NCBI RefSeq assembly: GCF_003268475.1
Contig: NZ_MCIF01000002.1
Span: 3,766,671-3,830,670, forward strand
Source of the DNA: Thermogemmatispora tikiterensis
GTDB lineage: Bacteria > Chloroflexota > Ktedonobacteria > Ktedonobacterales > Ktedonobacteraceae
DNA: 64,000 nucleotides
Reading direction: 5' to 3'
Position 1 is the first letter of the stretch. Every line of letters starts with the position of its first letter. Of the stretch, positions 34,247 to 46,400 are shown in pieces. The notes under the pieces are model-generated. The model had not been told where the DNA came from and searched no databases. It saw only the letters and a program-made list of their open reading frames with translations. Position numbers and translations under genes: made by a program.

Positions 34247-34899
34247 TCAAGCGGGTGGTGCGATCCAGACCTGGGCTGTGCCGTCGTTGCCGCAGGAGAG
34301 AATGTATCGGCCATCGGGTGACCAGAGTGCTGACCAGACGGTATCACTGTGTCCGCGCTACGTCAACAGTCGTTGCCTGTTGGTCGCCTCCCAGAGCTGA
34401 ACGGTGCCGTCCTTGCCAGCCGAAGCCAGCCGGCCCCCATCGGGGGACCAGGCCACGCCACGCTCCAGACGCAGCTCTGATGGCCACGATAGACCAGCTC
34501 CTGACTGCCAGTAGAGGCCTGCCAGATTCGCACAGTGGCATCGCCTCCGCCAGAGGCCAGGAGCCGCGGGCCTCTGATGTTCGCCTTCGTCGCAAGCGGC
34601 AGTGGAGTAGGAAAGCCCAGAAGAGGCAGGATCGAAGGAGAAGATGCCAGTGATTCAGGAAGAGAAGTAGAGAGAGGAGAGCTGAGCCGCCAGCTGGAAG
34701 CCATTGTATCAGGCTGCCCACCAGACCGAGACCGCTCGTTCTCTAAAGCCGTGGCCATCTGGTCACAGCGAAAACAGCGATGCGCCTCCACCTCCGGTGG
34801 TAAGGCTGTGCCCCAGAAAGTGCAGGGCCTAAAGATTGCCTCCTTCGTCTTGGCACTCCCAGGTATTGCGGAGTCTTGATAACTGCTAGCATCGGTCAA
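34247..34899 (-). pseudogene. Decayed WD40-repeat gene
   Basis: On the minus strand WD40 repeats are readable across frames: 'LLASGGGDATVRIWQASTGS', 'YRGHQSCVWSVAW' then, only after a frame change, 'SPDGGRLASAGKDGTVQLWE', then 'HSDTVWSALWSPDGRYILSC' with GNDGTAQVWIAPPA and a stop. The frame breaks at a tandem duplication of GTGGC (about 34450), which adds 5 bp. In the restored frame a TAG replaces the expected Tyr of the next 'YRGH'. The N-terminal part has a loose Cys pair (CFRC) and low-complexity Ser/Leu sequence. Two independent lesions argue for a pseudogene rather than a sequencing error. Confidence 0.7.
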
Positions 34900-35123
34900 C
34901 AGCCATCCCTCAGCGCCTGCCGATCTCTCGCCGCCAGCTTTTCTGCCTCCATTCTCTGCCTCGCTACTACTAAACGCCGTTTGCTTCCCTCATTGTAAGG
35001 AAAGAGAAGAGTGAGAGAAAAGCCCTGGGCTAGCCTTTTCTGGTTAGACTCTCGGAGAGTTTTTTCGCCCCTGACTGTAACCAATAGCCGGGGCCATTCG
35101 TAAAAACATTTCGAAACTGCACC

Positions 35124-35143
35124 GTTCTAGATCTATCTAGAAC
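35124..35143. promoter_or_regulatory. Perfect palindrome upstream of the RND pump
   Basis: GTTCTAGAT-CT-ATCTAGAAC is a perfect 9-2-9 inverted repeat, 28 nt before the start codon. It fits a TetR- or MarR-type operator controlling the efflux gene. No regulator gene is adjacent. Confidence 0.6.
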
Positions 35144-35171
35144 CAGACCAGAAAGGGTACGAGAGAACAGT

Positions 35172-38100
35172 ATGCATCGCCTTGCGAAACTGAGCATGGC
35201 TAACAGGAGCATAGTGGCCTTAGCCACTATTGCCGTGCTCCTGTTAGGAGGATATATCATCCCATTGTTGAAACAAGAGCTTCTTCCTCCGCTCGTCTAT
35301 CCGGCTATTTCGGTTATCACCGCCTATCCAGGCGCTGCCCCGGCGCAGGTAGAGCAAGACGTCACCGATCCGTTGGAGAGCAACTTCCAGGGCAACTCTA
35401 ATGTGCAGCGGATCACCTCGCAATCCAGCCAGGGGCTATCTGTCATCACGATCTACTACAACTTCGGGACCGACCTTGACCGGGCCCAGCAGACCATCAG
35501 CGAAGAGATCAACAAGGCTCAGTCCAGTCTGCCGTCCAACGTCACCCCGCAGGTCCAGCAGTACGACTTTGCCGATGTGCCCATCATCATCCTGGCCGTC
35601 AGTTCGGATCAGAACCAGCAGGACCTTGCTGTGCGTCTCAAACAGATTGTAGTGCCAGCGTTGCAGGGGATCAATGGTGTTGCGAATGTCAGCATCACTG
35701 GTGTGCGCCAGCAGATTGTCAGCATCACGCTCGACCCCAAGAAGCTGCAGCAGCACAATCTCACCGTCAATCAGGTTGAGCAGGTGCTGCAGGCCAACAA
35801 CATCACTCTGCCGGCGGGCCAGCAAACCACCAATGATCAAACGCTCGCGGTGCGGGTGGGGAACACTCTTGGCTCGCTAGATGACCTCAAGAACCTGGTT
35901 GTAGGCGAGCAGGCGGTCCTGCCACAGGGTCAGTTCCCGAGCAGCTCTGCAGCGGCCAGCGCCAGCAGTGCCGCTGCTCTGCAGCAACAACAGATCGCTG
36001 CTAGCAGCAGTGCCAGCGCTGCCGCCGCGGCGGGTGTCACCCTGAAGCCGATCAAGCTTGGCGATGTGGCCACGGTCAAAGAAGATCTCGCCCCCTCGAC
36101 TACCCTCACGCGTACGAATGGCCAGCCCAGCCTGGGTATCTCGATCACCAAGACCAACGACGGCAACGCGGTCACCATCTCGCAAGAAGTCAACAACCAG
36201 ATCCCTGACCTGGAGCGCAAGCTAGGCTATAACGCTCGTATTACCGTCGTTAGCGACCAGGCCCCCTACATTCAGGAGTCGGTCCGCGACCTGGCTCGCG
36301 AAGGGCTGCTCGGTGCGCTCTTTGCCGTCGTCGTCATTCTCATCTTCTTGCTCTCCGTGCGCTCCACCCTGGTCACTGCGATCTCGATCCCGCTCTCGAT
36401 TGTGATCGCCCTGATCGGCCTCTGGGTGGGGAACTACTCGCTCAACCTGCTGACTCTCTCAGGCTTAACCATTGCTGTCGGGCGAGTTGTCGACGACTCC
36501 ATTGTTGTTCTTGAAAATATCTATCGCCATCTGAGGGGAGGAGAGGACAAGCGCACGGCTGTTCTCGCCGGAGTCAAAGAGGTGGCGACAGCTGTCACAG
36601 CTTCGACCCTGACCACTGTCTGTGTCTTTCTGCCGCTGGCCTTTATTGGTGACATCGTTGGCGAGTATGCCCACCCACTGGCCTTCTCGGTCACGGTGGC
36701 TCTCCTGGCCTCGCTGCTGGTGGCCCTGACCATCATCCCTGTGCTGGCCTACTGGTTTCTCAAGAGTCCTGCGGAGAAGACTCAGAGCGAGCGTGCGCTC
36801 CCCCAGGAAAAGCCGAGCTTCCTGGAGCGGGGCTATGTTCCGCTGGTGCGCTGGGTCACCCATCACCGGGCCATTACCCTCGTGGTGGCCCTGCTGCTCT
36901 TCCTTGGCAGCTGCGCGCTCTTCCCGCTGCTACCAGTCAATGTCTTCGGCAACCAGGGAGCGACCTCCTTCCGCTTTAGCCAGAAGCTTGACCCGACGGC
37001 CAGTCTGAGCCGCATCGACGCAGCCGCGCGGCCTGTTGAAAACGTGCTCAGCACTATCCCTGATATCCAGGCTTATCAGGTAACCATCGGCGGAGGCGGC
37101 AGCTCTCTGCTCAACCTCGGCCCGGGTAGCTCGAACGGCAACAGTGCCACCTATACCGTCACCGTCAAATCGAGCACCGACCTTGATCGGGTGCAGCAGA
37201 CCGTCCGTGACCGTCTCAAGACACTGCAGGGGGTTGGCACCTTTACCTTCCTGCAGACCAGCAACAGTAACATCGTCGATATCACCGTCCAGGCTCCTGA
37301 CGAGACCACGCTGCGCCAGGCGGCCCAGCAGGTCTACGATGCAGTCGCCAATACGCCCAACACCACCGACGTCAGCAGCGACCTCTCCTCGGCGGTCCCC
37401 CTGATTGACGTTCATGTCGATCCCACCAAGGCCCTGGCCCACGGTCTCACTGCGGTCCAGGTGGGGCAGCTGCTGCAGATGGTCTATAGTGGCACCACGG
37501 TCACCCATGTGACGCTCAACGGGGTACAACAGGATGTCGACCTCAAGCTGGGGACAGCGCCAACCAGCCTGCAGCAGCTACGTGATCTCCAGCTACCGAC
37601 CGGCTCGGGCAGCATTCGTCTCGGGGACATTGCCACCGTCAGCCAGGTCAATGGGCCGACCCAGATCTCGCATCTGAACGGCACGCGCACGGCCACCATT
37701 ACCCTGACCGCCACCATCGATAACGTGGGAGCCGTGACCCACGATGTCGAGAAGCGCATCAACAGCCTCCATTTGCCGAATGGGGCCAGTGCCAGCCTGG
37801 GCACCAACACCTCGCTGCAAAATCAGGCTCTGCAGCAGTTCTACTTTGTCCTGCTGGTAGCCATTCCTCTGGTCTACATCGTCATGGTGGCTACCTTCCG
37901 CAGCCTGGTGCAGCCGCTGATCCTGCTGATCTCCATTCCCTTTGCGGGCGTTGGCTCGCTGATCCTGGCAGCCATTACGCGCACGCCGATCGGCATCTCC
38001 TCCCTCTTTGGCTTCCTGATGCTGATCGGTATTGTGGTCACTAACGCCATCGTCCTGATCGATCTGGTGAACCAATATCGGGCGCGAGGGCTGGATGCGC

Positions 38101-38399
38101 GCGCAGCAGTCGTGGAGGGTGGACGGCGACGCCTGCGTCCCATCTTGATGACAGCGCTTGCCACGATCATGGCCTTAATCCCGATGGCTCTGGGCATCGG
38201 TGGCGGCGACAGCCTGCTCATCTCGGGCGATCTAGCCATCGTCGTCATTGGCGGCCTGACCTCCTCAACCATGCTCACGCTGCTCCTTGTTCCCACTCTC
38301 TATGTACTGGTTGAGGATATCAAGGAGCGCTTCACCAGGCGGCCAGCGCCGCCCACCACTGGGGGAGGCGAACGCACCGAGGCCATAGCCACCCACTAG
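35172..38399 (+). CDS. RND-family efflux transporter (AcrB / SwrC-like)
   Basis: 1075 residues with the full RND plan: TM1 at the N-terminus, a large outer loop, TM2-6 ('LLGALFAVVVILIFLLSVRS', 'GRVVDDSIVVLENIYRHLRG' with the proton-relay Asp pair in TM4), then TM7, a second loop and TM8-12 (ending 'GGLTSSTMLTLLLVPTLYVL'). Length and sequence match HAE1/SwrC-type pumps. The first outer loop contains an unusual Ser/Ala/Gln run ('SSSAAASASSAAALQQQQIA', then ASSSASAAAAA), probably a flexible insert. No membrane-fusion or outer-membrane partner is adjacent, consistent with a monoderm host. An operator-like palindrome and an early coding hairpin suggest tight control. ATG 35172 follows GAGAGAAC. 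Confidence 0.93.
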   Translation: MHRLAKLSMANRSIVALATIAVLLLGGYIIPLLKQELLPPLVYPAISVITAYPGAAPAQVEQDVTDPLESNFQGNSNVQRITSQSSQGLSVITIYYNFGTDLDRAQQTISEEINKAQSSLPSNVTPQVQQYDFADVPIIILAVSSDQNQQDLAVRLKQIVVPALQGINGVANVSITGVRQQIVSITLDPKKLQQHNLTVNQVEQVLQANNITLPAGQQTTNDQTLAVRVGNTLGSLDDLKNLVVGEQAVLPQGQFPSSSAAASASSAAALQQQQIAASSSASAAAAAGVTLKPIKLGDVATVKEDLAPSTTLTRTNGQPSLGISITKTNDGNAVTISQEVNNQIPDLERKLGYNARITVVSDQAPYIQESVRDLAREGLLGALFAVVVILIFLLSVRSTLVTAISIPLSIVIALIGLWVGNYSLNLLTLSGLTIAVGRVVDDSIVVLENIYRHLRGGEDKRTAVLAGVKEVATAVTASTLTTVCVFLPLAFIGDIVGEYAHPLAFSVTVALLASLLVALTIIPVLAYWFLKSPAEKTQSERALPQEKPSFLERGYVPLVRWVTHHRAITLVVALLLFLGSCALFPLLPVNVFGNQGATSFRFSQKLDPTASLSRIDAAARPVENVLSTIPDIQAYQVTIGGGGSSLLNLGPGSSNGNSATYTVTVKSSTDLDRVQQTVRDRLKTLQGVGTFTFLQTSNSNIVDITVQAPDETTLRQAAQQVYDAVANTPNTTDVSSDLSSAVPLIDVHVDPTKALAHGLTAVQVGQLLQMVYSGTTVTHVTLNGVQQDVDLKLGTAPTSLQQLRDLQLPTGSGSIRLGDIATVSQVNGPTQISHLNGTRTATITLTATIDNVGAVTHDVEKRINSLHLPNGASASLGTNTSLQNQALQQFYFVLLVAIPLVYIVMVATFRSLVQPLILLISIPFAGVGSLILAAITRTPIGISSLFGFLMLIGIVVTNAIVLIDLVNQYRARGLDARAAVVEGGRRRLRPILMTALATIMALIPMALGIGGGDSLLISGDLAIVVIGGLTSSTMLTLLLVPTLYVLVEDIKERFTRRPAPPTTGGGERTEAIATH
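35200..35247 (+). other. Strong hairpin inside the first 25 codons of the RND gene
   Basis: CTAACAGGAGC + ATAGTGGC - CTTA - GCCACTAT + 6-nt bulge + GCTCCTGTTAG: 19 base pairs in all. It covers codons 10-25, which encode TM1. Confidence 0.65.
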
Positions 38400-38441
38400 T
38401 CACCGGGCACAGCACTGCCTGGAGCAGCGAGACCTCAAAGC

Positions 38442-38479
38442 GAGGAGACCAGCCTGACTCTGGTCTCCTCTGGCTTTTT
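38442..38479 (+). terminator. Rho-independent terminator of the RND gene
   Basis: An 11-bp perfect stem GAGGAGACCAG/CTGGTCTCCTC with a 7-nt loop, then TGGC and five T. Confidence 0.8.
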
Positions 38480-38490
38480 GGCCTGGCGGG

Positions 38491-38608
38491 GCCGTGCCGG
38501 GCCGGGCCGGGCCGGGCCGTGCCGTGCCGTGCCGTGCCGTGCCGTGCCGTGCCGTGCCGTGCCGTGCCGGGCCGGGCCGTGCCGTGCCGTGCCGTGCCGT
38601 GCCGTGCC
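38491..38608. repeat. GCCGT/GCCGG pentanucleotide tract, about 23 units
   Basis: Twenty-three consecutive GCCGK units, then decaying variants. The unit string is T GGGG T, then nine T, two G, one T, five T (third-from-last line of the tract read by the last base), i.e. the GCCGG variants are clustered in two blocks, as expected from unequal slippage. It lies directly after the RND terminator. Frames through it would code for monotonous Pro-Cys-Arg-Ala-Val repeats on both strands and are not genes. The rest of 38400-38956 holds nothing else recognised. Confidence 0.95.
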
Positions 38609-38956
38609 ACGCCGCACCGCCGGGGAGCTGGAGCTGCCTCTCCCTCGCCAGGCGAAGGGAGCGGGTGGCCTGCCTGTCTGCCAGAAACCGCTGCTTACTC
38701 GGGGACAAGGGACAGGTGCTTCTCTGCCATCGGCTGAGCTAGCTGACAGTCTCAACAGGCTAGAAGCGCTCAGGGGCGCCTGGGTAGGGTAGGGAAAAGG
38801 AGAGAGGGCAAGGCGTTGAAAAGAGAAAAGGGAAGAAAATAGCAAGAGCGCGGGCAGCAATACCATGTCTCTCCCTCGCCAGCCGGGAGAGGCTGGTCAG
38901 CGAGGGAGAGAGCGACTCAACGATTGGGTGTAATCTGTCCGGCAGGTTCCTAAAGG

Positions 38957-41044
<2,088 letters not shown>

Positions 41045-41579
41045 TCATAGCTATCGCAGCCTGTAGACTCGCGCGAGCCGGCGTATCGCTGGCCGGCGCC
41101 GAGTTTTCCTCTGACAGACCTGATCACCTCAGCCCAGCTCATCGCCGGAGAGGCGGGCTGGTCTGTTCTCGCGGCCTATCTCACTGTCTGTCCGCTTGCT
41201 TGTCTGTCTACCTGTCTGAGCAACCTGGCTACAGCCTCAGAGCAGAGGCGCACAGCCTCTCTTTGCCCATTCACCTGCTTGCTCGCTTGCTCACTCGCCA
41301 AAGCCACAGTGGTAGTTTCCACCCAGGCTGGACAGAGAGACGGACAGGCAACACTCGTCAAAAACCTTACTGCTCGCTTCGCTTGCTTTGATGCCTTACC
41401 CCCGCTCCTCTCTGGTCTACCGGGCTAAGACATGGCCAGTGCCTTCCGACCCTCGATTGCGCATCGTCTGGAATGCGTGCGCCTGGCGGTCTCAAGCACC
41501 TGCGTGCTGAGCAGGGCGAGGAGACAGGCTCTGTGAGGAAAAGATCTCAGCTGCTATGCTGCTTATCTATTCTTTCTGA

Positions 41580-41627
41580 AAGAGAGAAGCCAATGTGGTA
41601 ACGAAGTTACCCTTTGGTGTCTCTCTT
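41580..41627 (-). ncRNA. Candidate structured RNA or 5' leader
   Basis: A long interrupted stem: AAGAGAGA/TCTCTCTT (8 bp), CCAA/TTGG (4 bp) and GGTAAC/GTTACC (6 bp, 3-nt loop). Read on the minus strand it would start within a few bases of the -10 element at 41628-41633, so it would form the very 5' end of the transcript. It could be a small RNA or the stabilising leader of a long gyrB transcript. Confidence 0.35.
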
Positions 41628-41656
41628 ATTATATCACATGCAGGCCTTTGGGCCAA
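41628..41656 (-). promoter_or_regulatory. Extended -10 promoter facing gyrB
   Basis: On the minus strand TTGGCC (41651-41656), a 17-nt spacer and TGATATAAT (-10 hexamer 41628-41633). Confidence 0.5.
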
Positions 41657-42363
41657 TCAAAGACGGACAGATTGACCACTGGTAGAGCTAAAGCGGGTAC
41701 CATCTGCTGCCGCGCCGACCTGTCCTGTCTCTCAGTCAGCCCGTCATCTCAACCAGCCAGCTCAAACTCTCATCCTCATAGACTGCCTGGCGTTGGTGAC
41801 TAGAGGCGCCACCTCTTTCCAGGCGCCATACCTGGCCTGGACCGGGCAGCAGTAGGCATCTGCGGGTCCGGGCAGGAAGGCAAGCATTTGGGCGAAGCGA
41901 ACAACCCAACAAGAGAAAAAGCACACAGCGAGCGGCCAGCTCAAATCTCCCTGGCTATGTGTGCAGGCCAGGCAACAGACCGGTCAGCGATTCAGAGAGG
42001 GTTGAATGAGACAAGACAAGACAAGAGCCGTCTGACCAGGTCAGCAAACCGGGCAGGCGGCCCATCGCCGGTCACTGTGGCCTGCAACAGAGCAGAGAAT
42101 ACCGAGCTAGTGCCTGGGAGCCAGCGCAGCGCTCACCGTGCAAGGGGAAAGGTGCCAGACAGCGCAGAAAGACGACAGAGTAACACAGCCGGGCGGCCAA
42201 GGTCTGGCCTGGCCAGTCCATCGTCTTCTCAGCTGTTACAGTCGGCCAGTTGCTTACTCATGCGCTCGATCACGCCCCTACTCACTGGCTCACCTCACTC
42301 AGTCAGCCAAAACAGCCAGCAAGGCAGAGTAAGCAAGTTGCGGAAGCTAAGAGCCAAGGCTGG

Positions 42364-42987
42364 CTAGAAGCGATTACCGCCGAGCGGCCCGCTCATGGGA
42401 ACGCCTGGTGGCTGGTTGGCGGGCATCCCGGCTACGCCTGGCATCGACGGAACGCCGGGCACACCGGAGACGCCGGGAACGCTAGGCATGCCCTGCATAG
42501 GCATGGCCATCAGATTAGTAGCGCAGTAAGGGCAGAACGACCAGCGCAGCTCAAGGAGACGCTCACACTTGGGACAAGGCCGCTTAAGCTTCTGTCCACA
42601 GGAAGGACAGATCTGAAAATCCGACTCCACGCGAGCGTGGCAGTTCGTGCATGTCTGGCGCTCTGTCATCTCAGCCAGCAGCGACTCCTCTTCCAGCTGG
42701 CGCTCGTAGATCTCTGCCAGCGTCTGGCGAGGGCGCAAGATCAGGTAGATCAACAACCCGCCCACGTTAAAGACCGCCACCAGCAGAGTGGCGATAACCT
42801 GTGTGGCCAGATCTTGGGAGCGGGCGCGAATATCGCGGAATGTCCAGATGATCAAGCTTATCCAGAAAACGAAGAAGAAAGCAAGAAAAAAACTAATAAT
42901 AAGCCCCAATGCGTTCTGCAGGGTGGTTAGCAGGCCGCCCCCACTGGGCGTAGCTCCGAGAATAAGGCTAAGAGATTGCGCGTTCAC
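42364..42987 (-). CDS. Zinc-ribbon membrane protein with Pro/Gly-rich tail
   Basis: 207 residues. Two hydrophobic helices ('LGLIISFFLAFFFVFWISLI', 'IATLLVAVFNVGGLLIYLIL') are followed by a short coil and a double zinc ribbon: TCTNCHARVESDFQICPSCG and PCPKCERLLELRWSFCPYC. The last 40 residues repeat short V/M-P-G units (PSVPGVSGVPGVPSMPG). Zinc-ribbon membrane proteins of this type are common in Chloroflexota and Actinobacteria but have no agreed function. GTG 42987 is preferred (AAAGGGG about 12 nt upstream); the open frame extends 15 codons further without a ribosome site. Confidence 0.75.
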   Translation of the reverse strand: MNAQSLSLILGATPSGGGLLTTLQNALGLIISFFLAFFFVFWISLIIWTFRDIRARSQDLATQVIATLLVAVFNVGGLLIYLILRPRQTLAEIYERQLEEESLLAEMTERQTCTNCHARVESDFQICPSCGQKLKRPCPKCERLLELRWSFCPYCATNLMAMPMQGMPSVPGVSGVPGVPSMPGVAGMPANQPPGVPMSGPLGGNRF

Positions 42988-43128
42988 AGGATGAAGGCCC
43001 CTTTCAGAATAGACATAGCTCAGTACACACAATTACAACGGACATCCCCGGTTGAATGTTGCTCCTTCCAGGACTTCCAGTACCCCCCTGGCTGGCCTGT
43101 CGGGGGGGCAAGGGTCCCGTGGCGTGGC

Positions 43129-43153
43129 GGGGTGGGGCGGGGTGGAGTGGGGG
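43129..43153 (+). other. G-quadruplex-forming motif
   Basis: Four runs of at least four G separated by loops of 1, 1 and 6 nt (GGGG-T-GGGG-C-GGGG-6-GGGGG). It lies in the 42988-43414 spacer, upstream of the zinc-ribbon gene and downstream of the mannosidase gene. The spacer is otherwise empty. Confidence 0.6.
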
Positions 43154-43414
43154 TGGTCGCGCGTGCGCTGATCAGCGCGGCGCTCTCTCCGGGTCCGCCC
43201 CGTCGCAGTCTTGCCCGTTACACCTTGCCTTGAAGCCTGACAGGCCTTGCTTGCTCAGCCATCGACCGTTGCCTCAGAAGAGCAGAGGACAGGGCAGAAG
43301 CCTGAGCAAGACGAGGCCCCACCCCAGCGAGAAGCAGCCTCACCCTCAGTGGGGCCTGGGTCTGGAAGAGCTAACAGGTTATCGATGCTGAGTAAAGACT
43401 CACAGAAGAACGAT

Positions 43415-46400
43415 CTAACGAAACAGCAGCGTCACGATCTCCCCGGCGCGCAGCTGTCGCCGGATAGGAGGTGTGTCCTGCAGCGATGAGCTATCCTGAC
43501 TCCCCTGCCATCCAAGCTGCTCGTGCGGTTCCTCCAGTAAGTTTGCCACAAATGCCTGACTGGCGGCAAGACCGGGCTGGAAAGTCGCCTCGACCTCGTG
43601 GTCGAGCGGATTGTAGACGCGCACCACCCAGCCCTGGTCATCGAGCGAGCGCTTGATGGCGCTGACCACCAGCTCGGGGGGCGAGACCTCGACCAGTGAG
43701 GTGCTGGCCGGAAGCTGGCCGTCGTGCTGGCTGGTCACCGTGGCGCGGACGGGCAGATTGAGGGCCTGGGCCTCGCGCACCACCAGGCCGTCCTCGGCTT
43801 CCCACGTGCCGCGATGGGGTACCAGCGCGTAGTCGAATTCGTGGCGTCCAGGACACTGAGCCTCCGGTGTATAGTACATAGGGCCGGCGGGACCCTGGCG
43901 CGTTGAGAGATCGTCGCGAGAGAGCCACTCAACGCAGCGCAGCAAGGTCAGGGCCAGCGCCATCTGTCCCGGCGCCAGGCCCGGCCCGCCCTGCACAACC
44001 TCATATTCCGGCAGGCCGCGGTTGAGGACCGCCAGGCCGATCTGGCCATCGCTGAGGTCGACGAAGCGCTTCTGCGGGAAGGTATTGACGGGTGTCTCGG
44101 CCCACTCGCTGACGTTCTCCGGGCGAGGAGCTGTCACCGGACGCAGACGCACCTCAAACGTTCCCTCGGCGGCTACCCTTTCTATTGTATAAGGGATCGG
44201 GAATAGCACTCGCAGACGGTGATCGCGCGCATTGTTCTCCACTGTCGTGTGGATATCGATGCGGCGCACCCCGGGGTAGAGCGAGATCTCGCTAGTGATC
44301 GGGCAGTCGACGAAGCCCTCGCCGCGCCTATCGCGACTATCGCTGCAGGTCGCCGGCAGGCGCCAGATCGAGCTGATACGCAGAGCGGCGCGCACCGGAC
44401 CAGCGCTCAGCAGCTCAATACGGGGCGGCTGGGCCGGTGTGCTGATCAGCGTATCGTGTGTGGGCGGACAGTAGGTATACAGGTCACCGACGTCGCCGCC
44501 GTCGACAAAGCGATGCAGGCCGCGGAAGACGGCGCCCGTCTCCTTGTCGGTCACTGTCAGCGTACCAAGCTCGTCATCCACCTCGACGCGGTAAAACTCA
44601 TTCTCGATCGACTGGGGAGAGCAGTGCAGCGTGGCATGCTCCAGCGGCGGAACCTGGTCGGGCTGGACCGCCGGATAGAGCCAGTAGGTTTTCGCTCCGT
44701 AAGGCGGCAGCTCGCTGGCCAGGAACTCGACCTTCTGCTGCACCAGCTCAAAGACCTCGAACTCCAGCGCCTTGATCTCCTCGCGCTGAAGCAGCTGCAG
44801 CACCTCCTGCTCGCTGGCGAGCAAGCGCTCACGGTCGCCTTTGAGCAGATTGGAGGGCGCCAGGGCGATTTCGATGCGGCGCAGGTCAGGGGTAGCGGCA
44901 GGCAGCACGCGCAGATCAACGATCTCATCGGGGTCGTCGGGGATACCCATCGCAATCCTGATAGTATCATGGGTCAGCGCCAGGAACTGGCCAGGGCGGT
45001 CAAAGGTGCCCACGGCTTGCATCCGGGCCAGCGCCTGACGTTGAATCGTCTGGCTGCCGATGCGCCGACGATGCTCGCCCAGCACCCGGAAAGGCAAAGC
45101 CCGCCCATGCTCGTCGACGAGGACTGCGCGCTGCAACGACTCAGCGATATGGATCTCGACGGAGGCTGCCGCATTGCGTGGCCCGGGACCCATATTAAAG
45201 ACCACGATCGGGAAAGACGTCTGCCCGTGACCGGCCAGCGGCTGCGGCGGCAGCGTCCGCATGCTCTCGGTGATTCGCTGCAAGGCCCGGCTAACCAGGG
45301 CCTCGCCGATCTGCTGACACTGCGCAAAGCGAACACTATTCTCGCGATGGACCTGATCGATGCTGCAGCCACAGATGCTATCGTGCGGCTGGTTCTGCAG
45401 CAGGTATTTCCAGGCCAGGTTCACCAGACCACGCGGGTAGTCATCGCCGAGCTTCCAGGCCCAGAGCGTCAGTGGCTCAACCCAGTGCTGCAACAGATGC
45501 TCCTGCGCAGTATTCTGCTGCTTGATCCACATGCGTGTCGAAAGGACAGCAGGGAGCAGATGAGCATAGCGGCTACTGCGCAGCTCACCCTGGAGGAGAC
45601 GAAGCTGGCGCTGCTGCTGCTCGATGCGCCGACGCACCTGCTCGATGTACTGGGGAATCGTCCCAATCTGGATATGAATACCTTCATACTGATGATGATT
45701 GCTGTGAGCCGAGCGCGAGGCGTTCCCCAGGAGCTTGTTGGCTGCCTCGATGGTTGCTGGCAGGCCCTGCTGCGGCTCCAAATGGTCGGAGCCGTTCATC
45801 AAGAGCAGCGTGTCCGTCGTGGTCGGGGTACGGTCGAGTAGCTGCGAGACCACCATCTCCAGCCGCGTGATGAAGGCATCAGGAGTCAGGGGCATCAGGC
45901 GCGCATTGCCGTAGCCTTCGGGCAGGTAGATCACCAGAACCCTGGTGCCATCTGGCGCCTCCCAGTAGAATTCACTTTCTCTGACCTCATCGCCCACACC
46001 TCGCCAGAGAACCGCGCTGTCAATGCCGAAGCCCTGCAGAATCTGTGGCATCTGGGCAATATGACCGAAGCAATCAGGCAAGTAGCCAACGCGCATAGGC
46101 TCCCCGAAACGCGCGGCTTGCTTCAGACCCGTCTGCAGATTGCGTATCAGCGACTCGCCACTGACCAGAAACTCATCGGGCTGGAGGTACCAGGGACCGA
46201 TGAGAATGCGTCCCTCGGCAATGTATTGCTTGAGACGCTCCTCCTGCTCCGGTCGCACTTCCAGATAGTCTTCAAGCACGATCGTTTGCCCATCGAGCAT
46301 GAAGTGCTTGAATGCTGCGTCATGTTCCATGATATTCAGCAGTTTGTCTATGGTTTGCACCAGTCGGATGCGAAACTGCTGGAAGGTCAGATACCACTCG

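Noticed and set aside
34363..34899. An intact 178-residue WD40 protein
   Set aside because: The frame leaves the WD40 pattern at a 5-bp duplication, and the true continuation is in another frame with a stop; treated as a pseudogene.
38435..38866. Several open frames on both strands across the GCCGT tract, coding Pro-Cys-Arg-Ala-Val repeats
   Set aside because: They are a by-product of a 5-mer repeat without stop codons in any frame; no ribosome site, no conserved end.
44219..45841. A 540-codon plus-strand frame
   Set aside because: Lies antisense inside the GH38 gene, whose protein sequence is clearly real; the other frame has no recognisable motif.
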